Source: Burkholderiaceae bacterium | GTDB taxonomy: Bacteria; Pseudomonadota; Gammaproteobacteria; Burkholderiales; Burkholderiaceae_D | NCBI GenBank assembly: GCA_018261755.1 | Contig: JAGTRJ010000004.1 | Span: 1-64,000, forward strand | Direction: 5' to 3' | DNA: 64,000 nt | Shown here: positions 35,841 through 44,865 of the stretch, in pieces | Layout: each line of letters starts with the position of its first letter | How positions within the stretch are numbered: position 1 is the first letter of the stretch | Program-made: the position numbers and the translations under genes | The notes under the pieces: generated by a model | Told to the model about the DNA's origin: nothing | Seen by the model: only the letters and a program-made list of their open reading frames with translations | Database searches by the model: none

Positions 35841-36746
35841 ATGTCGAACATCACGAACATCACACAACGCACGACGACCTACCGTTTGGGCGATCGCATT
35901 GTGAATCGTCTGGGCTATGGGGCAATGCAACTTTGCGGGCCGGGTGCTTTTGGCCCGCCTTCGGACCCAGATAAGGCGCGTGCCGTTTTGCAGGCAGCCG
36001 TGGCCGGCGGAATCAACCACATTGACACCTCCGACTACTATGGCCCGCACGTGACCAACCACCTGATTCGGCAATCACTCGCGCCGTATCAGGACGACCT
36101 GGTCATAGTCACCAAGGTCGGCGCCAAACGCGGGGCGGATGGCTCATGGCATCCTGCGCTTTCGGCGGCAGAATTGACGCAAGCCGTGCACGACAATTTG
36201 CGCCACCTTGGGCTGGAAGCGCTGGATGTCGTGAACCTGCGCAGCATGTTTGGCATGCTGGGGCCGATGGAGGGATCACTGGAACAACCGCTCTCGGTGC
36301 TGGCCGAATTGCGGCAACAAGGATTGGTGCGCCATATCGGCTTGAGCAATGTCACGGCTACCCAAATCCGGGAAGCGCGCCAGATCGTTCCGATTGTCTG
36401 TGTGCAAAACCTGTATAACCTGGCGCACCGCAGTGACGATGCATTGATTGATGCGCTCGCCCAGGACGGGATTGCTTATGTACCCTATTTTCCGCTTGGC
36501 GGCTTCAACCCGCTGCAATCAGCCATTCTGACTTATGCCGCACAGTGGCTCGACGTCACCACCATGCAAGTCGCCCTGGCCTGGTTACTGCATCGCGCTC
36601 CCAACATCCTGCCCATTCCAGGCACCTCTTCTCCGCCCCATTTGCAGGAAAACATCGCGGCCGCAACACTCGAACTGCCGGAGGATGTGCTAGCCTACCT
36701 GGATGGCATTGCCAGCGCTGAACCACAGGACTCGTCCTCAGCTTGA
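35841..36746 (+). CDS. Aldo/keto reductase
   Basis: A 301-residue NADPH-dependent aldo/keto reductase. Catalytic-site motifs: INHIDTSDYYGPH near residue 62 (Asp and Tyr), VIVTKVG near 90 (Lys), the position after GLEALDVVNLRSM near 130, and IGLSNVTATQI near 176. The cofactor region is LPIPGTSSPPHLQEN near 260. At the usual His position the sequence reads VVNLRSM, so the catalytic His appears to be replaced by Asn or a neighbour. The start MSNITN was chosen with GGGAAAA upstream. An operator matching that of the nearby TetR gene implies control by it. Confidence 0.88.
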   Translation: MSNITNITQRTTTYRLGDRIVNRLGYGAMQLCGPGAFGPPSDPDKARAVLQAAVAGGINHIDTSDYYGPHVTNHLIRQSLAPYQDDLVIVTKVGAKRGADGSWHPALSAAELTQAVHDNLRHLGLEALDVVNLRSMFGMLGPMEGSLEQPLSVLAELRQQGLVRHIGLSNVTATQIREARQIVPIVCVQNLYNLAHRSDDALIDALAQDGIAYVPYFPLGGFNPLQSAILTYAAQWLDVTTMQVALAWLLHRAPNILPIPGTSSPPHLQENIAAATLELPEDVLAYLDGIASAEPQDSSSA

Positions 36747-36946
36747 AGCAAAACGCAAGACCATGGCATTCGTTCTGGCATGCAACATTGACCTGATACC
36801 AGCACTCCTGCCGCATGTATCCGGGCCAAAACAGCAATACTTTCATGGTCCACATCGGGCGTGAAGTTCCTTCGCTTCTGCTCGACTTGCCGGCCAATGC
36901 CATCGACAAGGATTTCCGCCCACTTACCGCGCCTGGCGGTATTGCT

Positions 36947-37591
36947 TCACGGTGCGCCGCGTTCCCGCGCCACTGCCTGCAGGTAGCCGCGGCACAGCGT
37001 CAGCAGCTGGCTGCGTAGCACGTTGAGCCTCCTTTCCTGCATTCCCAATTCGAACACCGCCCTCGTGGTGCCATTCATAGCAGTCAGCAGGGTAAATGAG
37101 ACATCCGGCAAATCATCGAACTGCGCATCGGTCGCGCTGGCCAGCATCGCAGTGCAGGCGTCTTGCAACTGGCTGGCTGTGCTGATGCGCAACTCGTCTG
37201 TATCCAGTTCTGCCGCGATTTTGTATAGTGCGCGCGACAAATCGGGGTTGCGGATCTTGATGTCGATAAACGCATTCACCATTCCCTCGGCCATTACCGC
37301 CATGGATGCGTTGCGCAACTGTCTGCATGCCGCATCAAATCCGCTCACAAATTCGGTTAAATGCTGCTGAATCACGGCATACAGCAAAGCCCGCTTGTGC
37401 GGAAAATACTGGTACATGGTGCCAACCGATACCCCGGCCCGCTCGGCCACGCGGGTCGTTGTCAGCCGATGCTCGCCATCTGTCAGCAAAACCTGAACGG
37501 TGGCTTTGAAAATGGCATCCACCGTCACTTCCGATCTGGCTTGGCGCGGCGTCTTTCTTGGCTTGAGAGCTTCAGGGTGATCAATATTCAT
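36947..37591 (-). CDS. TetR family transcriptional regulator
   Basis: A 214-residue regulator. The DNA-binding helix-turn-helix is at about residues 25-70: IFKATVQVLL, RLTTTRVAERAGVSVGTMYQYFPHK (quoted as known family hallmark, in parts). The rest is a helical ligand-binding and dimer domain with no identifiable ligand. A strong palindromic operator overlaps its own start codon, so it is probably autorepressed, and the same motif stands before the aldo/keto reductase. Divergent to the TRAP solute-binding gene. The gap 36747-36946 toward the reductase shows no gene. Confidence 0.9.
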   Translation of the reverse strand: MNIDHPEALKPRKTPRQARSEVTVDAIFKATVQVLLTDGEHRLTTTRVAERAGVSVGTMYQYFPHKRALLYAVIQQHLTEFVSGFDAACRQLRNASMAVMAEGMVNAFIDIKIRNPDLSRALYKIAAELDTDELRISTASQLQDACTAMLASATDAQFDDLPDVSFTLLTAMNGTTRAVFELGMQERRLNVLRSQLLTLCRGYLQAVARERGAP

Positions 37592-37627
37592 ATGCGAATC
37601 TGGAAACTGAATAATTATTCATATAAT
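37589..37627. promoter_or_regulatory. TetR operator over its own start and TRAP gene promoter
   Basis: CATATGCGAAT....AAACTGAATAATTATTCATA; it includes a perfect 14-bp palindrome TGAATAATTATTCA at 37608-37621. It overlaps the TetR ATG and lies 85 bp before the divergent TRAP-type gene, so it can control both. Confidence 0.72.
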
Positions 37628-37711
37628 ACAACGACTGCCATCGCTACCGCTAAAACCGATTCGCTGCCACGAATACATTTCAGATTACCCCCACCTTTTG
37701 AAGGAAACGCA

Positions 37712-38780
37712 ATGCCTGCCCTATCCTCGCGCATCAAGCTTCTGTTAATAACAATCGCTACATTCTTGCTGCCCACCGCGGCTTCGGCGCAAAAAGTGCT
37801 GCGCTACTCCGACCATGAACCTCTGGGCGGAATGCGCACCAAGTTCATCAAGGAAGTGTTTTTTACGGCCATAGAACAAGAATCACAGGGCCGTCTTAAA
37901 ATACAGGACCACTGGGGCGGCAAGGTTGCCGGCGCCTATGATGCCTTGCGCATCGCCGGGGAAGGCAACGCTGCCGACATGAGCATCGTCGTTCCCGAAT
38001 ACACGGCCAAGGAACTGCCTTTGCACCAGATTTTCAAAAGTTTCCCCACCGGGCCTAGCGGCAACAGGCAGCTCGACTTTTTCCGGCGCGTGTACGCCGA
38101 AGTGCCGGAGTTCGCCGCGGAACTGGAAAAAAAACAACGTGGTGCCCGCATTCATCGGCACCGGATACCCGGTTGCCTTTTTCAGTACCGAGCCACTGCG
38201 TGGCCTGGATGATATCCGCGGACAGAAATGGCGCTCGGCCAGTTTCTGGCACCGTGATTTCCTGCGCAACGCCAGCGCCACCCCTGTTTCGATGCCATGG
38301 AGCGTAGAAATCGTCAACGCTCTGCGCGCCAACAGCTTGAACGGCCTGATGGTCAACGTGGATAGCGGCTACATGCTCAAGGTGCATGAAGTCGCGCCCC
38401 ATGTCCTGCTATCGAAGGAACTGTGGCTGGGGCACGTTTATTTGCTGGTCATGAACCGCGACACCTGGAACGCGTTGGCGCCAGCCGATCGGGATGCGAT
38501 CCAACGCGCAGCCGAGCGCGCCTACCGCACCCTGGGCCAGGTGATGGATAGCAGCTTCGATGAGCAAGTGGCGACCTTGAAGCAACATGGCGCTACCGTC
38601 CGCATTCTGAAGGCAGCCGAAGTGCATGACTGGCAAACGGCCACCCGGCATCAGAAAGTTCAGGCTGACTGGGCAAAGAAACAGGAAGAGCAAGGCGGAA
38701 AAATGGTCGCAGCCGTGCTGGCAAAAGTCAGCGCCATCCTGCGTGAAAGCATGCCGCCAGCGCCGCACGCAGCGGAGTAA
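37712..38780 (+). pseudogene. Frameshifted TRAP transporter solute-binding protein (DctP family)
   Basis: The reading frame starts at 37712 with a signal peptide (LLLITIATFLLPTAASA) and DctP-like sequence (VLRYSDHEPLGGMRTKF). It is broken at a run of eight A at 38127-38134. With seven A the protein reads through (ELEKNNVVPAFIGTGYPVAFF..) and continues to 38780 with conserved KWRSASFWHRDF and GLMVNVDSGYML segments, giving about 355 residues. The first frame alone ends at 38212. It could be a true pseudogene, a sequencing error, or a slippage-expressed gene. No DctQ/DctM permease genes are adjacent, so it is an orphan binding protein. The TetR operator lies just upstream. Confidence 0.8.
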
Positions 38781-38881
38781 CCAGGCTGACCGGTGCTGGC
38801 AACCCTCTGTTCCGGGCAAAGCGGAGCAAAGGGGAAGCAAAAGGCGCGATAATGGCCCATCGCCCTCACCCAAGGCATGGC

Positions 38882-39340
38882 ATGAAAACCGGAATCCCTG
38901 GCCGACTGCTCGTCGCGACCCAGTTTGCGCTCATAGGGCTGATACTCGTCAACTGGCAGCCGGCATACAGCTTGTCATGGCCGGGAATGGTGGCGCTGGC
39001 AGCCGGTGCCGCGCTTGGTATCTGGACGCTGTTTTTCAACCGCATCGGCAATTTCAATATCCGGCCCGAACCAAAACCGGGCAGCCATCTAATCACCAAC
39101 GGCCCTTACCGCACCGTCAGGCATCCGATGTATACCGCCGTCCTTCTGCTGTGCGCGGCGCCGGCGCTATCCGTTGGCACGCTGTACCAGGCAGCGTGCT
39201 GGCTGCTCCTGCTGGCGGTACTGTGGAAGAAATCGTCGGTCGAGGAGGATTTGTTGCGGCAGCAGTATCCGGACTATGCCGCCTATGCGGCCACGGCTGG
39301 ACGTTTTTTGCCGCGTATGAACCTCAGCCGCAAAAAATAA
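38882..39340 (+). CDS. Isoprenylcysteine carboxyl methyltransferase family membrane protein
   Basis: A 152-residue membrane protein with four hydrophobic segments. The conserved motif GPYRTVRHPMYTA near residue 77, followed by EEDLLRQQYPDYAAYA near 120, is diagnostic of the ICMT/PEMT-type membrane methyltransferases. Bacterial members have mostly unknown substrates. The ATG at 38882 starts just before the first helix. It is convergent with the MFS gene 4 bp away. Confidence 0.82.
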   Translation: MKTGIPGRLLVATQFALIGLILVNWQPAYSLSWPGMVALAAGAALGIWTLFFNRIGNFNIRPEPKPGSHLITNGPYRTVRHPMYTAVLLLCAAPALSVGTLYQAACWLLLLAVLWKKSSVEEDLLRQQYPDYAAYAATAGRFLPRMNLSRKK

Positions 39341-39344
39341 GGCG

Positions 39345-40961
39345 TTACCAGAACAGCGGCTGTTCGCGCAGATGGCCGCCGATGTAATGCGTGACTTTCG
39401 GCGGCCGTTCACCGATGTGGAAGGCGCGTGCCTTCTTGTAGATGTGCTTGTCGGAGGCGATTTCGCGCTCATGCTGGCGCAGGTGTTCAAGCCAGGATTC
39501 AATCATGAAGCACTCGACCACCTTGCCCGGCTCCTCGGAATCGGTGAACATTTCCCACATGAATGCGCCATCGCGCCGGCGCAGGCGGCGCACCTGATGC
39601 AGTGCATGGGTAAACTCTTTCAACTTGTCCGGTTCGATGATGTATTCGATCATCACCATTACTGGCCCGCGATCCATCTCGCTCTCGTCACGGAAATGCG
39701 GCGTGGTCCAGTGCACTGTCGGCGTCAGGTCTAGCACTTCCAGTTGGCCAATGCGGAATTCCCAGGTCGCCGCCATGCCAACCATTGCGCCGATGGCCGC
39801 AAGCGTGAGCGACATCGGGATGCCGATCCAGGATGCAACCTGGCCCCAGATCGCGCTGCCGACCGCCATCCCGCCCATGAATACCACCCAGAAGAATGCC
39901 AGCCCACGCGCGCGCACCCAGGCCGGCAAAGCCACCTGCGCCGCTGCCATCGACGATGAAATCACGCTGATCCACGCCATGCCGGAAAAGAACATGGCCG
40001 CGATGCCGGCCGCAATGCTGCCGCTGTGCGCCAGTACCAGCATGGCGCCGGCAAACAGCGCGGTCGAGCCGCGCAACAGCTTGTCGCGCGATATCCGCAG
40101 CCGCAGATGCGGCAGCACGAAAGCGCCGGCAATGGCGCCCGTGCCAAGCGCGGCCAGAAACAGGCCGTAAGTGTCTGCGCCGCCACCGAGGCCATGCCGC
40201 ACCAAGAGCGGAATCAGCGCCCAGGAAGCGCTGGCAAAAATCACAAAGGCGCCAACCCGTACCAGAATTGTGCGCAATTCCGGCGCATTGCGCGCATAGC
40301 GCATGCCGGCGCGCAATGCGCCCACCAGACGCTCAGCCGGCAGTTCGCCGTCAGTCGTCTTCCGGTGCCAGCCATACAGCGCGACGATAACTGCGCCGAA
40401 GGAAATGGCATTGAGCACGAATACCACCCCCGGGCCGGTCGCGGCGATGATCAAGCCTGCCAGCGCCGGGCCGACCGCGCGCGACACATTGACCCCGACC
40501 GAATTCAGGCTGACCGCGCCCTGTATTTCTTCGCGCGGCACCAGTTCGGGGATAATCGCGCCCCAGGCCGGCATCATCATGCCGGAACCGATACCAAGCG
40601 CAAACGTGAATACCAGCAATATCGTGGCATTGGCGGCGCCAGTCAGCGTGAACAGGCCAAGGAATCCGGCTGCCAGCCCCATCCAGATCTGGGTTGCGAT
40701 CAAATAGGTGCGGCGGTCTAGGATGTCGGCCAGCGCGCCCGCCGGCAGGGCCAGCAGAAAAACGGGGAAGGTCGTGGCCGCCTGCACCAGCGCCACCATC
40801 AGCGGGTCGGGCGCGAGCGAGGTCATCAGCCAGCCGGCGCCGACTTCATGCATCCAGGTGCCGACATTGGAAAACAGCGACGCAATCCAGATCTTGCGGA
40901 AGATCGGATGGCGCAGAGGCCACCAGAGCGCGGTGTTGGCGATTGGTCTTGGCTTCGTCAT
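39345..40961 (-). CDS. MFS exporter with C-terminal ABM-like domain
   Basis: A 538-residue protein. Residues 1-410 are a 12-helix MFS permease of the MFS_3/EntS-like type (PF05977), with FRKIWIASLFSNVGTWMH at the start and the loop PAGALADILDRRTYL. Residues 425-538 form a soluble tail resembling an antibiotic-biosynthesis-monooxygenase (ABM) fold (MIEYIIEPDKLKEF, FMIESWLEHLRQHER). The fusion is recurrent in this transporter family. It is likely a drug or siderophore exporter; substrate unknown. The ATG at 40961 lacks a good ribosome binding site. Divergent from the nitroreductase. Confidence 0.83.
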   Translation of the reverse strand: MTKPRPIANTALWWPLRHPIFRKIWIASLFSNVGTWMHEVGAGWLMTSLAPDPLMVALVQAATTFPVFLLALPAGALADILDRRTYLIATQIWMGLAAGFLGLFTLTGAANATILLVFTFALGIGSGMMMPAWGAIIPELVPREEIQGAVSLNSVGVNVSRAVGPALAGLIIAATGPGVVFVLNAISFGAVIVALYGWHRKTTDGELPAERLVGALRAGMRYARNAPELRTILVRVGAFVIFASASWALIPLLVRHGLGGGADTYGLFLAALGTGAIAGAFVLPHLRLRISRDKLLRGSTALFAGAMLVLAHSGSIAAGIAAMFFSGMAWISVISSSMAAAQVALPAWVRARGLAFFWVVFMGGMAVGSAIWGQVASWIGIPMSLTLAAIGAMVGMAATWEFRIGQLEVLDLTPTVHWTTPHFRDESEMDRGPVMVMIEYIIEPDKLKEFTHALHQVRRLRRRDGAFMWEMFTDSEEPGKVVECFMIESWLEHLRQHEREIASDKHIYKKARAFHIGERPPKVTHYIGGHLREQPLFW

Positions 40962-41051
40962 GCAGTCTGGCAAACGCGTGAATTGAATGCTTGCAAGTGG
41001 CTCGCGGCTTATAATGCGATGAGTTCCATTTTACCTTCTGGAGATGACAGA

Positions 41052-41792
41052 ATGAACGCCGCCATGCAAGTTTTGCTCGCCCACCGCAGCTATCGCGATT
41101 TTACCGACCAGCCCGTCAGCGATGCCGATCTCGATGCGATCATCGAGGCGGCCCAGCGCGCGCCCTCGTCCATCCATGCGCAAGTCACGTCGCTGATCGT
41201 GGTGCGCGATCCGGCCAAACGGGCAAAAATTGCCGAAATCGCCGGCAATCAGCCGTGGATTGCGAAAGCGCCGGTGTTCATCTGCCTGGTGGCCGATTTC
41301 GCCAAGACCAATGCGGCGGTCGAATTCGCCGGCGAAAAACAGGTGATCCATGAAAGCCTGGAAGGCTTCGCCGCCGGCGCGATCGATGCCGGCCTGGTGC
41401 TGATGACGCTCACTACCGCCGCGCGCGCAATGGGGCTGGGCGCGGTGATGATTGGCGGCATCAGAAACGATCCGCAGGCGATGATCGACCTGCTCGGCCT
41501 GCCGCCGCTAACCTTCCCGTTCATCGGCTGCTGCATCGGTCACTTTGCTTCCGAACCGCCGCTGAAACCGCGCCTGCCGGTGAAAACGTTCCGCCACGAC
41601 GAGCAATGGCATGGCGTGCCGGACCAGGCGACGATGGAAGCCTACAACGCGGAACTGATGGGATACTGGAATTCGATCGGCCGGCCGGATGGCTTGCCGT
41701 GGACGGACAATACCGCCAAGCGCTACAGGCAGGTCTATTTCCCCAAGACCAAGGTGGTGGCAACCAAGCAGGGCTTCACCGTTGACAAATGA
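41052..41792 (+). CDS. NADPH-dependent nitroreductase (NfsA-like)
   Basis: A 246-residue flavoprotein of the nitroreductase superfamily, FRP/NfsA branch: LLAHRSYRDFTDQPV at the N-terminus (FMN phosphate contacts), AAQRAPSSIHAQ near 34, GLVLMTLTTAARAMGLGAVMIGGIRN near 115-140 (given in part) and a C-terminal arm NTAKRYRQVYFPKT. It would reduce nitroaromatics, quinones or flavins with NADPH. The start has GGAGA 8 bases upstream; an ATG 33 bases earlier is less likely. Confidence 0.88.
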   Translation: MNAAMQVLLAHRSYRDFTDQPVSDADLDAIIEAAQRAPSSIHAQVTSLIVVRDPAKRAKIAEIAGNQPWIAKAPVFICLVADFAKTNAAVEFAGEKQVIHESLEGFAAGAIDAGLVLMTLTTAARAMGLGAVMIGGIRNDPQAMIDLLGLPPLTFPFIGCCIGHFASEPPLKPRLPVKTFRHDEQWHGVPDQATMEAYNAELMGYWNSIGRPDGLPWTDNTAKRYRQVYFPKTKVVATKQGFTVDK

Positions 41793-41814
41793 GGGTGTGA
41801 ACCACCGTCGCAAG

Positions 41815-41893
41815 GCGAAATAATACTGGTGGGGGTATATTAAAACAGCCGCGGGATATCCGGCCCAGTGGCGTTGTTTGTTCATATACCCCC
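41815..41893 (+). repeat. Intergenic repeat copy D (short form)
   Basis: Short copy between the nitroreductase and flgP-like genes: AATAATACTGGTGGGGGTATATT mini-palindrome in two halves, GGCCCAGTGGC centre and CATATACCCCC end. No AACTGAC hairpin. Confidence 0.75.
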
Positions 41894-41935
41894 AAGCATT
41901 CAACATCGTCGCTTGCGCCTGCGCAAAGCATTTTC

Positions 41936-41962
41936 TAAAGAAAGCTGCCATGCTGCCGTTGA
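41936..41962 (+). promoter_or_regulatory. FliA (sigma28) promoter of flgP-flgT
   Basis: TAAAGAAA, exactly 11 bases, then GCCGTTGA, against the FliA consensus TAAAGTTT-N11-GCCGATAA. It lies about 100 bp before the lipoprotein ATG. The match in both boxes with correct spacing supports flagellar regulation. Confidence 0.68.
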
Positions 41963-42063
41963 ATCAACGGTGTCACTGCTCGTCCGCCCCGGCGCGAAGT
42001 GAAAAGCCGGCAGCGCCGTTCGGGCAGAATTGCTGTTCTTTATCCACTTCGCCCAATACCAAC

Positions 42064-42606
42064 ATGAAAAAAACTGCCGCGATCCTGATGGGTGCCTGCA
42101 TTGTCGCCCTGTCCGGCTGCCAGACAGTCGGCTCCTCCGAATATCCCACTGACACCCAGGCCATCGCGCCGCGCGTGGTCAAAATCACCGCTGTCGGCCA
42201 TGGCGCCACCAGTTCGTTCGACGCCTACTCTACCGGCCAGAAAAGGCTGATGGCGATGCGCGCGTCGAAACTCGATGCCTATCGCTCGCTGGCGGAGCAA
42301 GTCTATGGCATCCGCCTGACCGGCAACACCACTGTCGGCGCGATGATGGTGCAAAACGACAGCTTCCGAGTGTATATCGACACCACGCTGCGCGGCGCGC
42401 GCGTCCAGTCGATCACGCCGATGGCCGATGGCAATTACGAAACCGTGGTCGAAATGGACTTCGATGAAGCGCTGGCACGCGAATTCGCCGCACGCCAGCC
42501 AGCCGCAAAATCGGTTTCCGCTGCCGGCATGACTTCCGGCCACATGCTCAGGGGAATGAGCGGTCCTGGCCCGGCTTACGGTACCACGTTCTATTATGCG
42601 GAATAA
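42064..42606 (+). CDS. flgP: FlgP-like LPP20 family lipoprotein
   Basis: A 180-residue lipoprotein: signal MKKTAAILMGACIVALSGC with lipobox LSGC. An LPP20-type domain follows, with the conserved RLMAMRASKLDAYRSLAEQV helix near residue 60 and YGIRLTGNTTVG. FlgP forms an outer-membrane-associated ring around the flagellar motor in Vibrio and Campylobacter. The following gene is FlgT-like and overlaps by 11 bp, and a FliA-type promoter precedes the pair, so flagellar function is well supported. Other flagellar genes are outside the window. Confidence 0.8.
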   Translation: MKKTAAILMGACIVALSGCQTVGSSEYPTDTQAIAPRVVKITAVGHGATSSFDAYSTGQKRLMAMRASKLDAYRSLAEQVYGIRLTGNTTVGAMMVQNDSFRVYIDTTLRGARVQSITPMADGNYETVVEMDFDEALAREFAARQPAAKSVSAAGMTSGHMLRGMSGPGPAYGTTFYYAE

Positions 42607-43789
42607 GCTCGGCCGGTTCGCTGTCCTGGTTTCAGCCTGCGCAGCCGCCGCTTTGCTGACGCTGCCGGCGGCTGCACAGGCGGAGCCGGTTGAAATCGAA
42701 GGCATCGCGCAGATAACGGATGCCGGCATCGAACAGGCAAGGCAGGAAGCGATCGGCAAGGCGCTCAAGCGTGCAACCGAACTCGGTGGCATCACGCTTG
42801 AATCATCCGAACGAGTGTCGCCATCCGGCGAACGGCTGGAAAGCAGCCGCCTGCGCGCGGCCGACGCACCGCCGGAATACGCGATCGTGCATGAACGGGT
42901 CGAGGGCAAGCGCGTGCATGTGCGGCTGCGTTTTGAAAACCTGAATGCGCCAAATGAACGCGCCGCGATGCCGTCGTACAAGAAAAAGATCGTCGTCACT
43001 TCATTTGCGTCACAGACCCCGGCGCAAACCGATACCAGCTACCGCGATTTCGCCAACGAACTGATGTTCCGGCTGGAAAAATCGAACCATGTGCTCGCCC
43101 GCTTTTCCGAATACGCTGTTCCGGCCGCGAGCAGCGGCGAAACCGAACGTGCCATCCGCATGGCAGTGCGGCGGATTGCCGCCAGATACGACAGCCAGTT
43201 CGTCGTTTCAGGCGAAGTGCTGGAAAGCCAGTCGCCGGGCAAATTCCTGTGGCTCGGCAAACACGGGCACGGCAAGCGGCAGTTCGAGGTTCGCGTGGCC
43301 GTGTATGACGGGCTGACCGGCACGAAACTGATGCAGCACCGGATAGACCGTTTCGTCGATAATTCGGGCGAAGTCGGCAGCGACAAGCCTTTCGGCTCCA
43401 GCGATTTCTATGCCACCGAATATGGCGCGAAGGTCAGGGAAACCATCGAGGCCACCGCAGCCTCGATACTGAAGGGGATCGAAAACATCCCGTTCACCGC
43501 GCGCGTGGTGCGCACAAGCGGCAACCGGATCTACATTGACGCCGGCGCCACCTCGCTAATTGCACCGGGCGACAACCTGGTTTCGTATCGCGCGCAGAGC
43601 GAATGGGAAGCGGCCGACGTGCATTCGCACTACGAACCGCCGGTGGCTGAATCGCCGTTCGCATCGCTCACCATCACGCAAGTCTATCCGCTGTTTTCAA
43701 TCGGCGAACTGCGCGCGAACCAGAAGGGCGTCAAGGTTCAGCCGGGCGATCTGGTGCGGTTCGACCACAAGAAAAACAAGGAAGAATAA
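42596..43789 (+). CDS. flgT: FlgT-like flagellar assembly protein
   Basis: A 397-residue exported protein (signal peptide to about residue 29, ending AQA). The N-terminal domain (EIEGIAQITDAGIEQARQEAIGKALK, about 30-110, quoted in two parts in the family) resembles the LPP20/FlgT-N fold. The middle domain at about 120-270 (KKIVVTSF, FANELMFRLEKS) and a C-terminal SH3-like domain (SLIAPGDNLV, GVKVQPGDLVRF) follow. This matches FlgT, the H-ring protein of Vibrio sodium-driven motors. It overlaps flgP by 11 bp, so they are translationally coupled. Confidence 0.78.
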   Translation: MRNKLGRFAVLVSACAAAALLTLPAAAQAEPVEIEGIAQITDAGIEQARQEAIGKALKRATELGGITLESSERVSPSGERLESSRLRAADAPPEYAIVHERVEGKRVHVRLRFENLNAPNERAAMPSYKKKIVVTSFASQTPAQTDTSYRDFANELMFRLEKSNHVLARFSEYAVPAASSGETERAIRMAVRRIAARYDSQFVVSGEVLESQSPGKFLWLGKHGHGKRQFEVRVAVYDGLTGTKLMQHRIDRFVDNSGEVGSDKPFGSSDFYATEYGAKVRETIEATAASILKGIENIPFTARVVRTSGNRIYIDAGATSLIAPGDNLVSYRAQSEWEAADVHSHYEPPVAESPFASLTITQVYPLFSIGELRANQKGVKVQPGDLVRFDHKKNKEE

Positions 43790-43813
43790 TCCGCCATTAC
43801 GAAAGCAAACATC

Positions 43814-44080
43814 ATGAAAAAACTGCTGATATTGCTCGTCGTTTCGATTGTCAGCCTGTCCTCGCTGGCACCGGCCCATGCGGCCAAACGCAAGGCCAAA
43901 GCCAAGCCGAAAGCAACGCGGCTGGAAAAGAAAGTGGATGCGCTGGCGAAAAACCAGCAGCGACTGGTTGCGCAGCAGGATCGGCAGGCAGGCGCGATTG
44001 AAGGCCTGCAGCAACAGCATCAAGCGAATGCCGCTGTCAGCAAGGGGAAATTCGAATCGATCCCCTACTCCTATCCCTGA
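43814..44080 (+). CDS. Small exported coiled-coil protein
   Basis: An 88-residue protein with a signal peptide (KLLILLVVSIVSLSSLAPAHA), a Lys/Ala-rich stretch and then a heptad-like coiled coil (RLEKKVDALAKNQQRLVAQQ). It follows flgT by 24 bp and is likely in the same operon, so a flagellar or envelope role is possible. I do not recognise the family. Confidence 0.65.
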   Translation: MKKLLILLVVSIVSLSSLAPAHAAKRKAKAKPKATRLEKKVDALAKNQQRLVAQQDRQAGAIEGLQQQHQANAAVSKGKFESIPYSYP

Positions 44081-44092
44081 ATGAATCATCTT

Positions 44093-44127
44093 GGGGCGGT
44101 GCGCAACAGCGTTGACGCAACCGCCCC
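44093..44127. terminator. Hairpin after the flgP-flgT operon
   Basis: GGGGCGGT pairs with ACCGCCCC across a 19-base loop, 13 bp after the stop. There is no T-run, so it may be a processing or stabilising hairpin rather than an intrinsic terminator. Confidence 0.45.
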
Positions 44128-44211
44128 GAGTGCTGGCTGGACTAGAGCGAACCTGGCGCGGCCACGGGAGCGCTGAAGAATAGGTGAGCGATGAGATACA
44201 TTCAGTGTTTC

Positions 44212-44781
44212 CTAGATATGCAGCCAAGCCAGCGCGCCCAGCACAATGCCAATCCCGCCGACACCGAGCGACGCATACTGCATCCACAGCTTGCGCGTCA
44301 GCAAGGCAATCGCGGCCAGCGCAATCGCGACCTGGATGGCGGTGGTCGATTGCGCCCAGCGGTGGTGCTCATGCATCCGGCCATCGGAACGCTTGTCCCA
44401 CTCGGCTGAGGCCGCTTCCAGCTTCTCGGCTTCCAGCTTGATTTCAGCCTTTTCCACCTTGTAGCGGTCAACCTCGGCCTTGTACTTGGCCGGATCGGCT
44501 CCTGGCAACACCATCGCCAGTTCGGCCAGGTTCTGCTTGCTCGATTTCGCCTGATAGTAATTCCACTGGTTCGAGGCTTCGGTTTTCTTGATGGCGGCAT
44601 TGTTCTTGAACATCGCCGCATCCGCCTGCGTGGCGCCGCCCATGTAGCCGAACAGCGCGCCGATGGTGGCCAGAATGGCGGTCATGACCGCAATCTTGCT
44701 GGCGAACGAATCGCTGCCGTGCGCCGCGTGTTCGAGTTCGTGGTCATGCGGGCCGTGAACGTGAAAACCATGATCGGACAT
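44212..44781 (-). CDS. DUF4337 family membrane protein
   Basis: A 189-residue protein: His-rich N-terminus (HGFHVHGPHDHELEH), a first helix (IAVMTAILATIGALFGYMGG, residues 32-51), a charged coiled-coil middle and two C-terminal helices. This is the DUF4337 layout; function is unknown. The start MSDHGFHV has AAGGAG upstream. Confidence 0.82.
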   Translation of the reverse strand: MSDHGFHVHGPHDHELEHAAHGSDSFASKIAVMTAILATIGALFGYMGGATQADAAMFKNNAAIKKTEASNQWNYYQAKSSKQNLAELAMVLPGADPAKYKAEVDRYKVEKAEIKLEAEKLEAASAEWDKRSDGRMHEHHRWAQSTTAIQVAIALAAIALLTRKLWMQYASLGVGGIGIVLGALAWLHI

Positions 44782-44865
44782 ATCAACTCCTTCAAACTGA
44801 ATGAATAAGAAAACGGTTCGGACTAGCGTCGAATCCGGAAAAATCAAGCGCCCTGTAAAGATGGC

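Noticed and set aside
36815-37018. Small plus-strand frame between the aldo/keto reductase and TetR genes
   Set aside because: It overlaps the end of the TetR gene, has no signal or motif, and no convincing start context.
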